Below, piece by piece: positions 36,530 to 48,336 of a stretch of 64,000 nt of DNA (positions are counted from its first letter, which is position 1; every line of letters begins with the position of its first letter). The stretch lies in assembly GCA_947561585.1 (NCBI GenBank), contig CANNZV010002606.1:71237-135236 (forward strand). Direction: 5' to 3'. The translations under genes and the position numbers were made by a program. This DNA is from Caprella mutica. Taxonomy: Eukaryota; Arthropoda; Malacostraca; Amphipoda; Caprellidae. The notes beneath the pieces were generated by a model that worked only from the letters and a program-made list of their open reading frames with translations, made no database searches and was not told where the DNA came from.

Positions 36530-37274
36530 GAGCTCTATCCTGAAGCTGTCTGTGGTGAATGGAAGAGAAGTGGGTGGGATCATTTGTGCGCTGAACTGTT
36601 GTAATTCTGATTATGTATTGTCTTTTTTCATTTCACCATGTATATCTTTTTTTTAACACTACTTGCAGTTTTAAAGGATAGCGATACAGATTTTGCTCTT
36701 CAACTACGAGGTCTTAGATTTTGTGTTAGGTAGGCTCATAGACTTCATTTAGTATCACCTCTTCATTTTCCTCTTCCATCCGTGAGTGCAGTCACCGTTG
36801 CGTGTGTCCCTTCTTATCACATTCCTTGTTAAGTGACTGCATTCACGGAGTAGCTTTTCTGCATCCATGAACATTGACACTGACAATTGTAGGTGACTTT
36901 GTTCATGGAGCCACTTTCCTTTCGGACTGTTTCTTCCAGTCACTTGTATTCAACACGTTAACCGCCATGCCTGATATTAGAGGTTTACCACTAGCGCCAC
37001 GACTTTGCTGATAATTAGCTACTGGAAACAAAGCTACTTTTTGTGAAAATCACGCTTTTTTGTGATATTTAGAAATTCTCAGTATTGTACTTGAGCTAGG
37101 CACTTTTGTAATGTCTATAATCCTAAAAATATAATCATAAAATTAATTTGAAAATTGTTTCCTAAAAAAGGAAAATGTACCACTGGTGGTACATGTGGCG
37201 GTTAACGTGTTGATTTCCTTTTGACATTAGCTATATGGTCTTTGATTCCAAAGCAGATGTTAAACCCCTAATAA
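36530..37274. repeat. Dispersed repeat family E, near-complete copy, interrupted
   Basis: Starts agctctatcctgaagctgtc, has a gap, then 'ttttaaaggatagcga', then 'ccgtgagtgcagtcaccg', 'tgcattcacggagtagc' and 'gcagatgttaaacccc'. The best uninterrupted copy is 52083-52565; partial copies are at 40867-41050, 49330-49620, 50030-50165 and 51395-51580. In each copy the first part is palindromic (gctctatcctgaa against ttttagaggatagcgct). A 36-codon-scale reading is not conserved between copies. The class is undecided: SINE-like or MITE plus tail. Confidence 0.65.
36954..37209. mobile_element. piggyBac-like MITE inside family E
   Basis: Perfect terminal inverted repeats CACGTTAACCGCC / GGCGGTTAACGTG, extending to 18 bases if the flanking TCAA/TTGA are counted. 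The empty site in other family-E copies reads tgtatttaatttcc, so the insertion target was TTAA, with one change on each side now. Interior 'ggtttaccactagcgcc' and 'gtaccactggtggtac' also pair. No frame. Confidence 0.6.
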
Positions 37275-37699
37275 TTAATTATGTTCTAAAAATTAGAACT
37301 TTTCAATTATTGCTATAAATCAGAACTTTTCAATTATTGCTATAAATCAGAACTTTTCAACTATTGCTATAAATCCTAATTTGATAATATTATAGTCTAT
37401 AGACAACCATTAGTCTTTGTTAACTAACTACATGAATCTTCACTAAACTTTTTTTTGTGAATTAAGTGCATGAAATAATATGGAAGATTTACCTATTTTA
37501 TTAGCATTTTTTAGAAGTGTTACCAACAAAATAATTGCATTGATTTTTCATATCTTTTGCTGAATCGGTCTCATATATTTTCCATTTTAACTTCCAACAT
37601 CAAATTGAGATTAGTTCTCACCCACAACTTCTTAAACTGTTTTCCCCTCAAATTTAAAATAGCAGATGATACACTATAATGATAGGTACATACCATGGT

Positions 37700-38095
37700 G
37701 ATGGCGGCATGAAATTTCGGTCTCAGAATTATAAATGACCTCTCAACATAAATGACCGTTATGTAGTTTGCTGTATCCTCTAGTTTGTTGTACTGCACAC
37801 TTCATGATTGCTTAATGACCTGGCAGAGTGTTTGGGGGGCCAGCCCCCCGTTGCATCTAATTCATAAGTTTTATTTATTCAAAACCGAATTTTCCGTTCA
37901 AATCTCATGTTAAATAAATGTCAAAACATGTCAAAATTACTAATGTTACGTATCATTTTACAATGGTTAATGATGTTATCCGCTTTTAATAAATAAACTA
38001 CATATTTTAGTACTCATAATTTCAACTTTTTCTATCATTGTTCTTTAATGACACCATTATAAACTCAGACCGAGTTTTCTGAGACCGAACTGTTT
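37700..38095. repeat. R2-bearing repeat with short inverted ends
   Basis: 'atttcggtctcagaatt' on the left and 'ttttctgagaccgaac' on the right are inverted. In between, 37757-37850 is an R2 core (gtatcctctagtttgttgta, 'ttaatgacctggcaga') ending in 'ggggggccagcccccc'. This matches the arms of the foldback at 2809-3734. Confidence 0.55.
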
Positions 38096-39119
38096 TATCA
38101 ACAAATACATTAGTACTGCATTATTCTCTATCTCTTCTACAGGTGTTCCCTCATCTGACCTGAAAGTGAGTAAAGAACCTTCCTAGTTATTGTCTCTGGA
38201 ATATGGCTCATGTCTCTGGTGTCTTCAGAATGTCTCTGGAATATGCTGATTGTCTCTAGTATCTACAAACTGTCCCTGGAATATGTCTCTGGTGTCTACA
38301 GAGTCTCAGTCTCCAGTAAAAGGTATCCATGTATCTGTGCCACCATCCTCTGATACACATGTGAGTTCTCTTTTTATTTCTTGGGTAACTAACTGGGAAG
38401 TAGAGTTACTAATTTAGTAAATTGTTGTAGATTGTTATAGATAGATGCTTCATATGGTGATATTTTTAAAACAAATATTTAATTAATTGAGAGAGAATGT
38501 GTTAACTATTTCTATAATGACATGAAATTAAGTTCAGATCCATCTCATTTAATTGATTGTTTTTTTAAATGAAATGGATTTAAGACATTGTCTTTAAGTC
38601 TTTAACTATGTACCTGCACTTGAATTACTCCCTTTGATTGTAGTTACTAACTGAAACATGACTGATTATAAGGGGCTAGTCTAACTTAGTGGGGTTATTC
38701 AACTGTAAATATATGATTAGTGAAAACTATGATGCAAAATATTTTTTATGTAATGTAAATACAGACATATTTATTTTAAATACATTTATTTAAGAGTGTA
38801 CTCTAGTTATTTATAATAAATGTTGATGATATTATTGTCTAACACCAAAAAGAAGAAACATTATTATTCTAAAGAAAAAAAGTGGTGGGTGATTAGGAAA
38901 TATCAAAGAATTTAAATGTTTCCTAACTAGAATAGAATTAATTAAGTTGTTTTTCACAAGTAGATTATAGCTGGGACCAAAAACTAGTCTTAAGAATTTA
39001 ACTTTATAAATTTGATGAATTTATTTTCTCAAATTAATGTAGGCACTTAGTAGCTACATTATTTTTCCAGATGTGTTGGTCACGTTTCTAGTCCTCATAT
39101 CTGCTAACTATCACTGGTA
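38096..39119. other. Intergenic or 3' region of FAM149, no confirmed gene
   Basis: Two short segments bounded by splice-like signals (38142-38164 and 38302-38360, the latter ending in gtgagt) could be alternative FAM149 exons, but their phases do not join cleanly. The phrase 'tgtctctggaatatg' repeats near 38195-38290. The rest is AT-rich. Confidence 0.35.
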
Positions 39120-39335
39120 CAGTAGCACTCCTCTATAATTAAGTCCGGGATAGTGGATTTAGTGTCCTGATTGAAGAAATGGCCTCTATAGTGAATAATA
39201 TAGTTATTACCTGTAACCTTTCTAAAACTGATGACCAATGGGTGACCCTTTGAATTTTCTCCACTATAGAAGATGGTTCCTTACTCAGGACACTGCATTC
39301 ACTATACAGGATTTCATTATAGAAGAGTTCTACTG
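39120..39335. mobile_element. pogo/Tigger-like MITE
   Basis: The ends cagtagcactcctctataatt and, in reverse, ttatagaagagttctactg form inverted repeats of the CAGTAGA type. TA precedes the left end; the right flank is ca. 'aaatggcctctatagtgaat' and 'cactgcattcactata' pair internally. Confidence 0.6.
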
Positions 39336-40157
39336 CAGTAACATAAAACTGGTAGCTACCATTTGAAGATAAATTCAATAAGTTTTATTTTGCAATACCA
39401 ATGATATTAAAAACCTCATTAGTTTTTAGTTATTACATCAAAATCTGTCCAAAACTTCTAGAACATCTTGTAGCTATTACCAAAATTTTGGGTTTCATGA
39501 ACATTCTGTTAATTTGAATATTTGCATGTAATGAGAAGTTCATCTTTTTGTTAGTTTTTCTAATTAATATTTTAGTATTGAGTAGTCAAAACTGTATTTC
39601 AGTCATTACTTTTTTCTATTATTGCTGTAAATTTTCCCTTTGAAGATTATCACCTCAGAAAATGTCACCACTCAAAATAATCCAAACACCACACACAGTC
39701 AATTGATATAATTACTGTCCGTGTGATGGCGCTGTCTCTTTGTATTGGCTATCATTGTTCACGTAACTGTTTTTAGTATGGCAACATACTGCGAACCTGT
39801 TATTTACAAATAAATGGAAAACATTTCTATTCGTCTGATTTTTTTTTAGCAATCTTGTAACTAACTTTACAGGGTGACCCTCAAAATTCTTAACCCTCTT
39901 CTTAAACCTATAATAATTAAATTTATAGTTCAATTTTCAGTTGGATGAAGTGAAAAAAATGTTCTGCATTAAACTAAAAATACAAGACATCTAAATCTGT
40001 TGATAATTTATCAGATTACACATATAATTTTACAGTCTTTGATGGGTCCCTGTACAATGAAATGAAGTTTTCTTATTTTAGCTACAGACAAATTAACTCT
40101 TTCGATCTGATTTCAAATATTAAAAAAAAAAATTGTTGAATTTTTACATCAATGGCA

Positions 40158-40354
40158 CAGTAGAACTTGTCTATAGTAAATGTAGAGTCCTGAGTAAGAG
40201 ATTATCCTGTATAGTGAACAAATTTCCTTTAGTCTCTCATAGCAAAAAGTTTTCTAAAACTAATGACCATTCATGGAAGATTAAAGATAATTTGTTCACT
40301 ATATGGGGTAATTCTCTTACCCACAACTTCATTCACTATAGAGGACTTCTACTG
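40158..40354. mobile_element. pogo/Tigger-like MITE, second copy
   Basis: The ends cagtagaacttgtctatagt and, in reverse, actatagaggacttctactg are inverted repeats. TA follows on the right and ca precedes on the left. Similar in plan to 39120-39335 but clearly diverged. Confidence 0.65.
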
Positions 40355-40486
40355 TACCATTAATTTATCTGTTGATTCTAGTAGCAAAAAAAGTATTTTG
40401 ACATCTGAGGAAGCAGTCAGGAATTAGAGGCTTGATTATTATTTTATTTTAATAGTTTTTTAGTTGACTGTACTAACTATAGCTAA

Positions 40487-40698
40487 AGTGCTGTACGCAC
40501 GTAAGGTTTTTTTCAGTCCTTCCACCAGACTTTTTGCTAAGCTCCTCCTACGAGAATACCTGCAGGTATCATGGATACCAACTAAAATAAATAATTATTA
40601 TATCGTTTTTTCTTATATTCTCGTGGAAAAAGTAGGAGGAGCTTAGCAAAAAGTCTGGTGGAAAGACTTTAAAAACCCTACGTGTGTACGGCCCTTTA
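40487..40698. mobile_element. MITE family F, foldback of about 210 bp
   Basis: Long inverted arms: 'gtccttccaccagac' and 'tttttgctaagctcctccta' on the left, and 'taggaggagcttagcaaaaa' and 'gtctggtggaaagac' on the right. The outer ends are cgcacgtaagg / cctacgtgtg, followed by 'tacggcccttt'. The middle is 'ggataccaactaaaataa' and 'attatatcgttttttcttat'. Confidence 0.7.
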
Positions 40699-40866
40699 CA
40701 TTTGATGTTTTTTTGGAAAGATATCACCTATTCATCCAGTCTTTCAATGTGATTGCAGTAAATAAGATGCGTAATGCAGACTAATGTGTTTGTTCAATAA
40801 TGAGTAGCCTTCTTTTCTCTGTAGATTTTAATAAATAAATACAATGGGGTAGTTTTTGTTATTTCG

Positions 40867-41050
40867 CCCCCAGGGGATCTATCCTGAAGCTGTCTGTGTG
40901 AATGGAAGGTGGGTGGTGTCCCTTGGACCCTAACTGTTGTAAATTGGATTATATGTTGTCTTTTTAAAAAAATTACCATGATTAACATTTTTTAACTCTA
41001 CTTCCAGTTTTAGAGGATAGCGCTAGGGTTATGCTCTTCAACTACAAGGT
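40867..41050. repeat. Dispersed repeat family E, 5' part
   Basis: Contains caggggatctatcctgaagc, 'tggacccta' and 'ttttagaggatagcgctagg', in the same order as 52083-52265. Confidence 0.6.
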
Positions 41051-41055
41051 CTTTA

Positions 41056-41232
41056 AAGCACATACCTTCACCGCCGCTACATTATTTTGTTTATTTTTAC
41101 CTTTTTATGACCTTGACCTTTGATATGATCGCTCCAAAATCTAACTAAATGGTTCCTGGATAATGACCAATCGTCCCACCGAATCTCAGCTAATTTTGTT
41201 GAATACATTTTTAGTTATGCGAATAACAAGAT
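41056..41232 (-). repeat. Dispersed repeat R1, reverse orientation
   Basis: 'cataccttcaccgccgctac', 'gaccttgacctttgatatga' and 'atggttcctggataatgac' are the reverse complement of R1 at 49006-49212. Confidence 0.65.
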
Positions 41233-41239
41233 TACCTTT

Positions 41240-42700
41240 AATTTATGATAATATTAAAAATATAAATAACCTACAGAACATAACCTTCTGTAATTTTGCG
41301 AAGATAATTTAATTAGATAGTTATTTCCTCTGCATGTCAGTCCTAAAATATCAATTGTATGGGAGAAATTTTGTGAGAATTTAGATGGATATATTTTTTG
41401 AAATTGTAAAATATCTATATTTTACAATTTCAAGGAATTTTTAGTGTAAACATTGATCATTTCTGACGGTATACACAACTATTTATACCATTTTAAAATT
41501 ATTGAAAGAGAGTTGCTATTCCATATTTGTAATTTTTTTCTCCGCGTGCGAGTACCTAAGCAGTTGTGTACATTTATTATTTATCCAAAAGCGTAAAGTA
41601 ACTTAGTTATAGGAGATTGATAGGTCCATTATTTTAATTATGAATTTCTATTTCCTAACTCTCCAGCTGAGACAAAGTCTCCAGCTCTATAATCGATTGG
41701 TGATGGTTGTTGTTGTTGTTGTTGTCAATGCAACTCACAAGTAGTGAATTTAATATCATTGAAATTCACTACAATTATTCAACATATTCTTAGCACATTA
41801 ACCGCATCAACTTGCTCTATTTTTTTTAATTTTTTTTTCTCCAACATATATTGAATACTTTATAAGACTAGTGTTGGAAAAGTAAGGAATAAAATTGTAA
41901 TATATAATTTGTAAAAATATATTATATATTTATGACTAGAAATATCAGAGAAATATGTTAAAAAACAAATAAAATAACTGTTCATGTATGCAAATATATC
42001 ATAGATGCAGGTTCACCATTACCGTAATATCTCGATATGTGGTTAAAGTGCTAGCCATGACTCAGCAATATTTGAAATTTTCAATTAGTGCTTTCCAATT
42101 TTTCGGTCTCACTTTTTATTTTCAAAAATTAAATTTTTCCCCAATAAAAGAATTGTTTTCATGTATTTCTAATAACTGAATTTTAATTTTCAATAAACTC
42201 GCACATCTAATCCATATTTCTATTTCTTTTTTTGTATAATTTTTCAGTTTGTTTTATGATTTTTCTTCGTTTATGAGATTTTAAAGTAGTAATTTATATA
42301 TCTTCTAAATAATTTTATCTTGACTCATTTTTTTCGTCAACATTACCTACACACCGCCATAAAATCTAGTTTTACAATTTATATTATGAAGCTCTTGTCC
42401 AATTTCTCCCCACTCAATTTATAGTTTTTAACTCTATCGTTTTTCTAATTTTGTCAGCCAGTGCCGTTTTCTTGGCAAGATCTTCACGTGTCTTATTTGG
42501 CACACTGTTTCTATTCATTATAGTCATAATAGATATAAATATCAGAGTGATATAGTAGCGTTAATAGATTGGTAGATAATTAATCTCTAACTTTCTTTGG
42601 TATTTTATAAATTTGAATGTATTTATAGATATATTCTTTGAAATAAATTCAGATGGTAAAGTATGGGAATTTAAATGTCACTTTTTCTTAAAATATATGT
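41240..42700. other. AT-rich intergenic DNA
   Basis: No gene or repeat recognised, apart from a short gtt microsatellite at about 41706-41724 and an inverted 'aaattgtaaaatat' pair at 41400-41432. Confidence 0.4.
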
Positions 42701-42701
42701 A

Positions 42702-42707
42702 TTTATT
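42702..42707 (-). terminator. Likely H1 polyadenylation signal AATAAA
   Basis: AATAAA on the minus strand lies about 110 bases after the H1 stop codon. No canonical histone 3' stem-loop was found between it and the stop. Confidence 0.5.
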
Positions 42708-42813
42708 TGTGAAGTTTATGTTCTCAGGTACATAAATTGTAACAACTCGAAACAGCAATAAAATATTCACGTAAATTTCTCCACAGTTAAAAAAGTTACG
42801 ACTATAAAAATGT

Positions 42814-43254
42814 TCACTTTTTTGCTTTCCTCTTGGATTGTGTTTTCTTTGGCCTGGCAGGTGCCTTGGGAGCCGCACGAGATGGCTTCTTAGGAGCCTT
42901 TGGTGTTCTGGGAGCTTTCGGTTTTGGTTCCTTTGGTTTAAAGCTGGGTGATAGGAGGAATAATCCGGCTGCCCCGGATCCTTTGGCTTGTTTCAAAAAT
43001 CCTGACTTTATCAACCTCTTCAATGCGTTACGCAGTTGGTTGTTCACTTTTTTCTCATCTACAGAATAGTTAGCGACGATGTACTTCATGACTGACTGGC
43101 GAGAACTGCCGTTTTTTTCATCCAGTGCCTTGAGGGCGGCACCCACCATATCGGCGTAGGTGGGTTGACTTTTCACTGCACTGGCAGTTGTTTCGGTTAC
43201 ATTTTCTGTGGATTCCATCTGTTCTGGTGCTGCTTCTTCTGTTCCTGCGTTCAT
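42814..43254 (-). CDS. Linker histone H1, intronless, 146 residues
   Basis: H1 binds nucleosomal linker DNA and compacts chromatin. The translation has three parts: an acidic/Thr-rich N-tail (MNAGTEEAAPEQMESTENVT), a winged-helix H15 domain at about residues 30-103, and a Lys/Pro/Ala-rich C-tail ending SKRKAKK. Visible H15 features are QPTYADMVGAALKALDEKNG, SSRQSVMKYI, NNQLRNALKRLIKSGFLKQ and the GSGAAGLFLL wing. The Met at 43254 is preferred over an upstream in-frame Met at 43428, because the upstream 58 residues look unlike H1. The C-tail repeats (K/R)AP(R/K)(T/A)P motifs. No core histone genes adjoin, so this is an isolated H1. The protein is short compared with vertebrate somatic H1. Confidence 0.93.
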   Translation of the reverse strand: MNAGTEEAAPEQMESTENVTETTASAVKSQPTYADMVGAALKALDEKNGSSRQSVMKYIVANYSVDEKKVNNQLRNALKRLIKSGFLKQAKGSGAAGLFLLSPSFKPKEPKPKAPRTPKAPKKPSRAAPKAPARPKKTQSKRKAKK

Positions 43255-43454
43255 TACTTTCTGCTGCCTCTTTTTCACGCCTCCACGAGAGTTGTTCACA
43301 GCGTAGTCACGTCCCTCTATCTGATGCGAAAATCTTGGCTCGTACTCTTTTGTACGGCCCTGAACACATGCGTACTGGTGATGTAGGTAAGCATGTGTAT
43401 GCAACTCATAGTGTACTCTCAAGCTCATTGCTAGGTATGGAGTTATTCATCGAC

Positions 43455-43490
43455 TTTATAAGGTTTGAGGAGTTTAGCCGGTGATTTATA
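43455..43490 (-). promoter_or_regulatory. Two candidate TATA boxes for H1
   Basis: On the minus strand TATAAA occurs at 43455-43460 and 43485-43490, about 200-235 bases before the H1 start codon. These are the only good matches upstream, but the implied leader is long for an H1 gene, so the call is weak. Confidence 0.3.
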
Positions 43491-43547
43491 ACTGATTATC
43501 ATCATTTTAATGTACTTTTCAAGTAAACATGGAATTAAATGTTGTGT

Positions 43548-45150
43548 AGTTTGACTAGTTTATACGTTACGGTTTGCAGTTTGACTGTATCTTTTACGTT
43601 ACGGTTTACAGTTTGACTGTATCTTTTACGTTACGGTTTACAGTTTGACTGTAGCTTTTACGTTACGGTTTACTGTTTGACTGTAGCTTTTACGTTACGG
43701 TTTACAGTTTGACTGTAGCTTTTACGTTACGGTTTACAGTTTGACTGTAGCTTTTACGTTACGGTTTACAGTTTGACTGTAGCTTTTACGTTACGGTTTA
43801 CAGTTTGACTGTAGCTTTCACGTTACGGTTTACAGTTTGACCGTAGCTTTTACGTTACGGTTTACAGTTTGACTGTAGCTTTTACGTTACGGTTTACAGT
43901 TTGACTGTAGCTTTTACGTTACGGTTTACAGTTTGACTGTAGCTTTTACGTTACGGTTTACAGTTTGACTGTAGTTTATACGTTACGGTTTACAGTTTGA
44001 CTGTAGCTTTTACGTTACGGTTTACAGTTTGACTGTAGCTTTTACGTTACGGTTTACAGTTTGACTGTAGCTTTTACGTTACGGTTTACAGTTTGACTGT
44101 AGCTTTTACGTTACGGTTTACAGTTTGACTGTAGCTTTTACGTTACGGTTTACAGTTTGACTGTAGCTTTTACGTTACGGTTTACAGTTTGACTGTAGCT
44201 TTCGCGTTACGGTTTACAGTTTGACTGTAGCTTTTACGTTACGGTTTACAGTTTGACTGTAGCTTTTACGTTACGGTTTACAGTTTGACTGTAGCTTTTA
44301 CGTTACGGTTTACAGTTTGACTGTAGCTTTTACGTTACGGTTTACAGTTTGACTGTAGCTTTTACGTTACGGTTTACAGTTTGACTGTAGCTTTTACGTT
44401 ACGGTTTACAGTTTGACTGTAGCTTTTACGTTACGGTTTACAGTTTGACTGTAGCTTTTACGTTACGGTTTACAGTTTGACTGTAGCTTTTACGTTACGG
44501 TTTACAGTTTGACTGTAGCTTTTACGTTACGGTTTACAGTTTGACTGTAGCTTTTACGTTACGGTTTACAGTTTGACTGTAGCTTTTACGTTACGGTTTA
44601 CAGTTTGACTGTATCTTTTACGTTACGGTTTACAGTTTGACTGTATCTTTTACGTTACGGTTTACTGTATCTTATATGTTAGGGTTTACTTTAGCTTATA
44701 CGTTACGGTTTACAGTAGCTTATACGTTATGGATTACAGTAGCTTATACATTATGGTTTACAGTTTGACTGTATCTTACACGTTACGGTTTGTCTGTATC
44801 TTACACGTTACGGTTTGACTGTAGCTTATACATTACGGTTTACTATAGCTTATACGTTACGGTTTACTATAGCTTATACGTTACGGTTTACTATAGCTTA
44901 TACGTTACGGTTTACTATAGCTTATACGTTACAGTTAATATAGCTTATATGTTATACGTTACGGTTTACTGTATCTTATACGTTACAGTTTACTGTATCT
45001 TATACGCTACAATTACTGTAGCTTATACGTTACGGTTTACTGTATCTTAAAAGTTAAAGTTTACTGTATCTTATACGCTACAGTTAATGTATCTTGTACG
45101 TTACAATTTCAGTGTACTTAAGCTTATCGTTACAGTTTGACTGTAGTTTA
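43548..45150. repeat. 32-bp minisatellite upstream of histone H1
   Basis: The regular part (about 43560-44660) has some 34 copies of a 32-base unit: acgttacggtttacagtttg + actgtagctttt. From 44660 to 45150 the units become shorter and degenerate (cttatacgttacggtttact). Each full unit contains the hairpin TACAGT-TTG-ACTGTA. The array begins about 290 bases upstream of the H1 start. Open frames here are repeat artefacts. Confidence 0.95.
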
Positions 45151-45533
45151 TAAATCAGATGTTCTTTATAACTATAATTTATATAATCTGTTTGATACAC
45201 CAAAGTACCTACCACTTCTTTAAAATATCTTCTGCTTAATGATAATAGACAGTTTACGCTCACTTTGAGTTTATATTTCATTAGTTTCCATTCGCAGTGA
45301 ACCTCAATTTGATTAAGATTTCTGCTATTATTTTAGTCGTTTGATATAATTCTAATCAATTGAATAGGTGCCTACTACACATTCTTCCTCTCTAATATTA
45401 GCACCTATAGCTTTGCGGGGGAGGAGAGGGTTGGTAAGTTAGTTCTTTAAAGGGGTACTAGTTCTTATTTTAACGTCAATGCATTGTAAATAAAGCAATC
45501 AGGATGAGTATCATTGGTTTGTAATATCTTAAA

Positions 45534-47876
45534 TATGTGGGATATCTGGGGACTATCTATGGGAAATATGTGGGATATCTGGGGATTATCTATGGGAAAT
45601 ATGTGGGATATCTGGGGACTATCTATGGGAAATATGTGGGATATCTGGGGATTATCTATGGGAAATATGTGGGATATCTGGGGACTATCTATGGGAAATA
45701 TGTGGGATATCTGGGGACTATCTATGGGAAATATGTGGGATATCTGGGGACTATCTATGGGAAATATGTGGGATATCTGGGGATTATCTATGGGAAATAT
45801 GTGGGATATCTGGGGACTATCTATGGGAAATATGTGGGATATCTGGGGACTATCTATGGGAAATATGTGGGATATCTGGGGACTATCTATGGGAAATATG
45901 TGGGATATCTGGGGACTATCTATGGGAGATATGTGGGATATCTGGGGACTATCTATGGGAAATATGTGGGATATCTGGGGACTATCTATGGGAAATATGT
46001 GGGATATCTGGGGACTATCTATGGGAAATATGTGAGATATCTGGGGACTATCTATGGGAAATATGTGGGATATCTGGGGACTATCTATGGGAAATATGTG
46101 GGATATCTGGGGACTATCTATGGGAAATATGTGGGATATCTGAGGACTATCTATGGGAAATATGTGGGATATCTGGGGACTATCTATGGGAAATATGTGG
46201 GATATCTGGGGACTATCTATGGGAAATATGTGGGATATCTGGGGACTATCTATGGGAAATATGTGGGATATCTGGGGACTATCTATGGGAAATATGTGGG
46301 ATAACTGGGGACTATCTATGGGAAATATGTGGGATATCTGGGGACTATCTATGGGAAATATGTGGGATATCTGGGGACTATCTATGGGAAATATGTGAGA
46401 TATCTGGGGACTATCTATGGGAAATATGTGGGATATCTGGGGACTATCTATGGGAAATATGTGGGATATCTGGGGACTATCTATGGGAAATATGTGGGAT
46501 ATCTGGGGACTATCTATGGGAAATATGTGGGATATCTGGGGACTATCTATGGAAATATGTGGGATATCTGAGGACTATCTATGGGAAATATGTGGGATAT
46601 CTGGGGACTATCTATGGGAAATATGTGGGATATCTGGGGACTATCTATGGGAAATATGTGGGATATCTGGGGACTATCTATGGGAAATATGTGGGATATC
46701 TGGGGACTATCTATGGGAAATATGTGGGATATCTGGGGACTATCTATGGGAAATATGTGGGATATCTGGGGACTATCTATGGGAAATATGTGGGATATCT
46801 GGGGACTATCTATGGGAAATATGTGGATATCTGGGGACTATCTATGGGAAATATGTGGGATATCTGGGGACTATCTATGGGAAATATGTGGGATATCTGG
46901 GGACTATCTATGGGAAATATGTGGGATATCTGAGGACTATCTATGGGAAATATGTGGGATATCTGGGGACTATCTATGGGAAATATGTGGGATATCTGAG
47001 GACTATCTATGGGNNNNNNNNNNNNNNNNNNNNNNNNNNNNNNNNNNNNNNNNNNNNNNNNNNNNNNNNNNNNNNNNNNNNNNNNNNNNNNNNNNNNNNN
47101 NNNNNNNNNNNNNNNNNNNNNNNNNNNNNNNNNNNNNNNNNNNNNNNNNNNNNNNNNNNNNNNNNNNNNNNNNNNNNNNNNNNNNNNNNNNNNNNNNNNN
47201 NNNNNNNNNNNNNNNNNNNNNNNNNNNNNNNNNNNNNNNNNNNNNNNNNNNNNNNNNNNNNNNNNNNNNNNNNNNNNNNNNNNNNNNNNNNNNNNNNNNN
47301 NNNNNNNNNNNNNNNNNNNNNNNNNNNNNNNNNNNNNNNNNNNNNNNNNNNNNNNNNNNNNNNNNNNNNNNNNNNNNNNNNNNNNNNNNNNNNNNNNNNN
47401 NNNNNNNNNNNNNNNNNNNNNNNNNNNNNNNNNNNNNNNNNNNNNNNNNNNNNNNNNNNNNNNNNNNNNNNNNNNNNNNNNNNNNNNNNNNNNNNNNNNN
47501 NNNNNNNNNNNNNNNNNNNNNNNNNNNNNNNNNNNNNNNNNNNNNNNNNNNNNNNNNNNNNNNNNNNNNNNNNNNNNNNNNNNNNNNNNNNNNNNNNNNN
47601 NNNNNNNNNNNNNNNNNNNNNNNNNNNNNNNNNNNNNNNNNNNNNNNNNNATCTATGGGAAATATGTGGGATATCTGGAGACTATCTATGGGAAATATGT
47701 GAGATATCTGGGGACTATTTATGGGATATCTGGGGACTATCTATGGGAAATATGTGGGATATCTGGGGACTATCTATGGGAAATATGTGGGATATCTGGG
47801 GACTATCTATGGGAAATATGTGGGATATCTGGGGACTATCTATGGAAAATATGTGGGATATCTGGGGACTATCTAG
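45534..47876. repeat. 33-bp minisatellite containing an assembly gap
   Basis: The unit is gggatatctggggactatct + atgggaaatatgt, about 45 copies before the gap and 7 after. The 33-base period (11 codons) gives long spurious frames such as MGNMWDIWGLS repeats. Single-base losses at about 46552 and 46826 shift the frame. Sequence 47014-47650 is unresolved, so the real length is unknown. Copies are almost identical, suggesting recent expansion. Confidence 0.96.
47014..47650. other. Assembly gap (637 N)
   Basis: A run of N inside the 33-bp minisatellite, with matching units on both sides. The gap is therefore probably more of the same repeat. Confidence 0.99.
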
Positions 47877-47881
47877 TGAAT

Positions 47882-48336
47882 ATCTTCCGCGTAATTTGCC
47901 GATTTGCACAATCTCGAGAATGCGCTGTGCGTTTTTATGATCATTGAAAATGCGCGACAATCTCGAGAGTGCGCAAGGCAGGTAAAGGATATGAAGCAGA
48001 AACAACAGTGATGGAGTAGATAATCAATTATTGATGCATTTAATTGGTCCATTTCATCAAAATATGATAGTTAAAGCTATTGCATAATAACTTGGTAATA
48101 TATTGGTAATTAAGCATATAGTTACTTGAAGAAAATTTGAACAATTTATTTATTTACAAACATTCTTCCAAACGTTTTGAATTAACCTCATTTGTTTCCC
48201 TTCGGTTAAAAAAATAATTTAAAAAAAATTCTATAAAATGACATGCGAGAATGCGCTGAGAGTTTTTAGGATCTTGAAAATATGCGACAATCTCAAGATT
48301 TTGCAAAATCGGCAAATTTCGCGAACATACGTACTA
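47882..48336. mobile_element. MITE-like repeat with inverted ends
   Basis: The left end cgcgtaatttgccgatttgc pairs with the right end (reverse complement tcgcgaaatttgccgatttt). 'gaatgcgctgtgcgttttt' and 'gaatgcgctgagagttttt', each followed by a 'tgcgacaatctc' block, are direct repeats inside it. No frame and no clear target duplication. Confidence 0.5.

Noticed and set aside
38142..38360. Extra 3' exons of the FAM149 gene
   Set aside because: Splice-like borders exist, but the phases do not join and the TAA at 36239-36241 already closes a complete frame.
43255..43428. A longer H1 start at 43428
   Set aside because: The added 58 residues do not resemble H1 N-tails; the Met at 43254 gives a normal acidic tail.
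43188..43484. Plus-strand frames over the H1 locus
   Set aside because: Shadow frames of the minus-strand H1 gene and its leader.
45514..47947. Long frames of MGNMWDIWGLS and YGKYVGYLGTI repeats
   Set aside because: Translations of the 33-base minisatellite in several frames, partly across Ns; no flanking coding signal.
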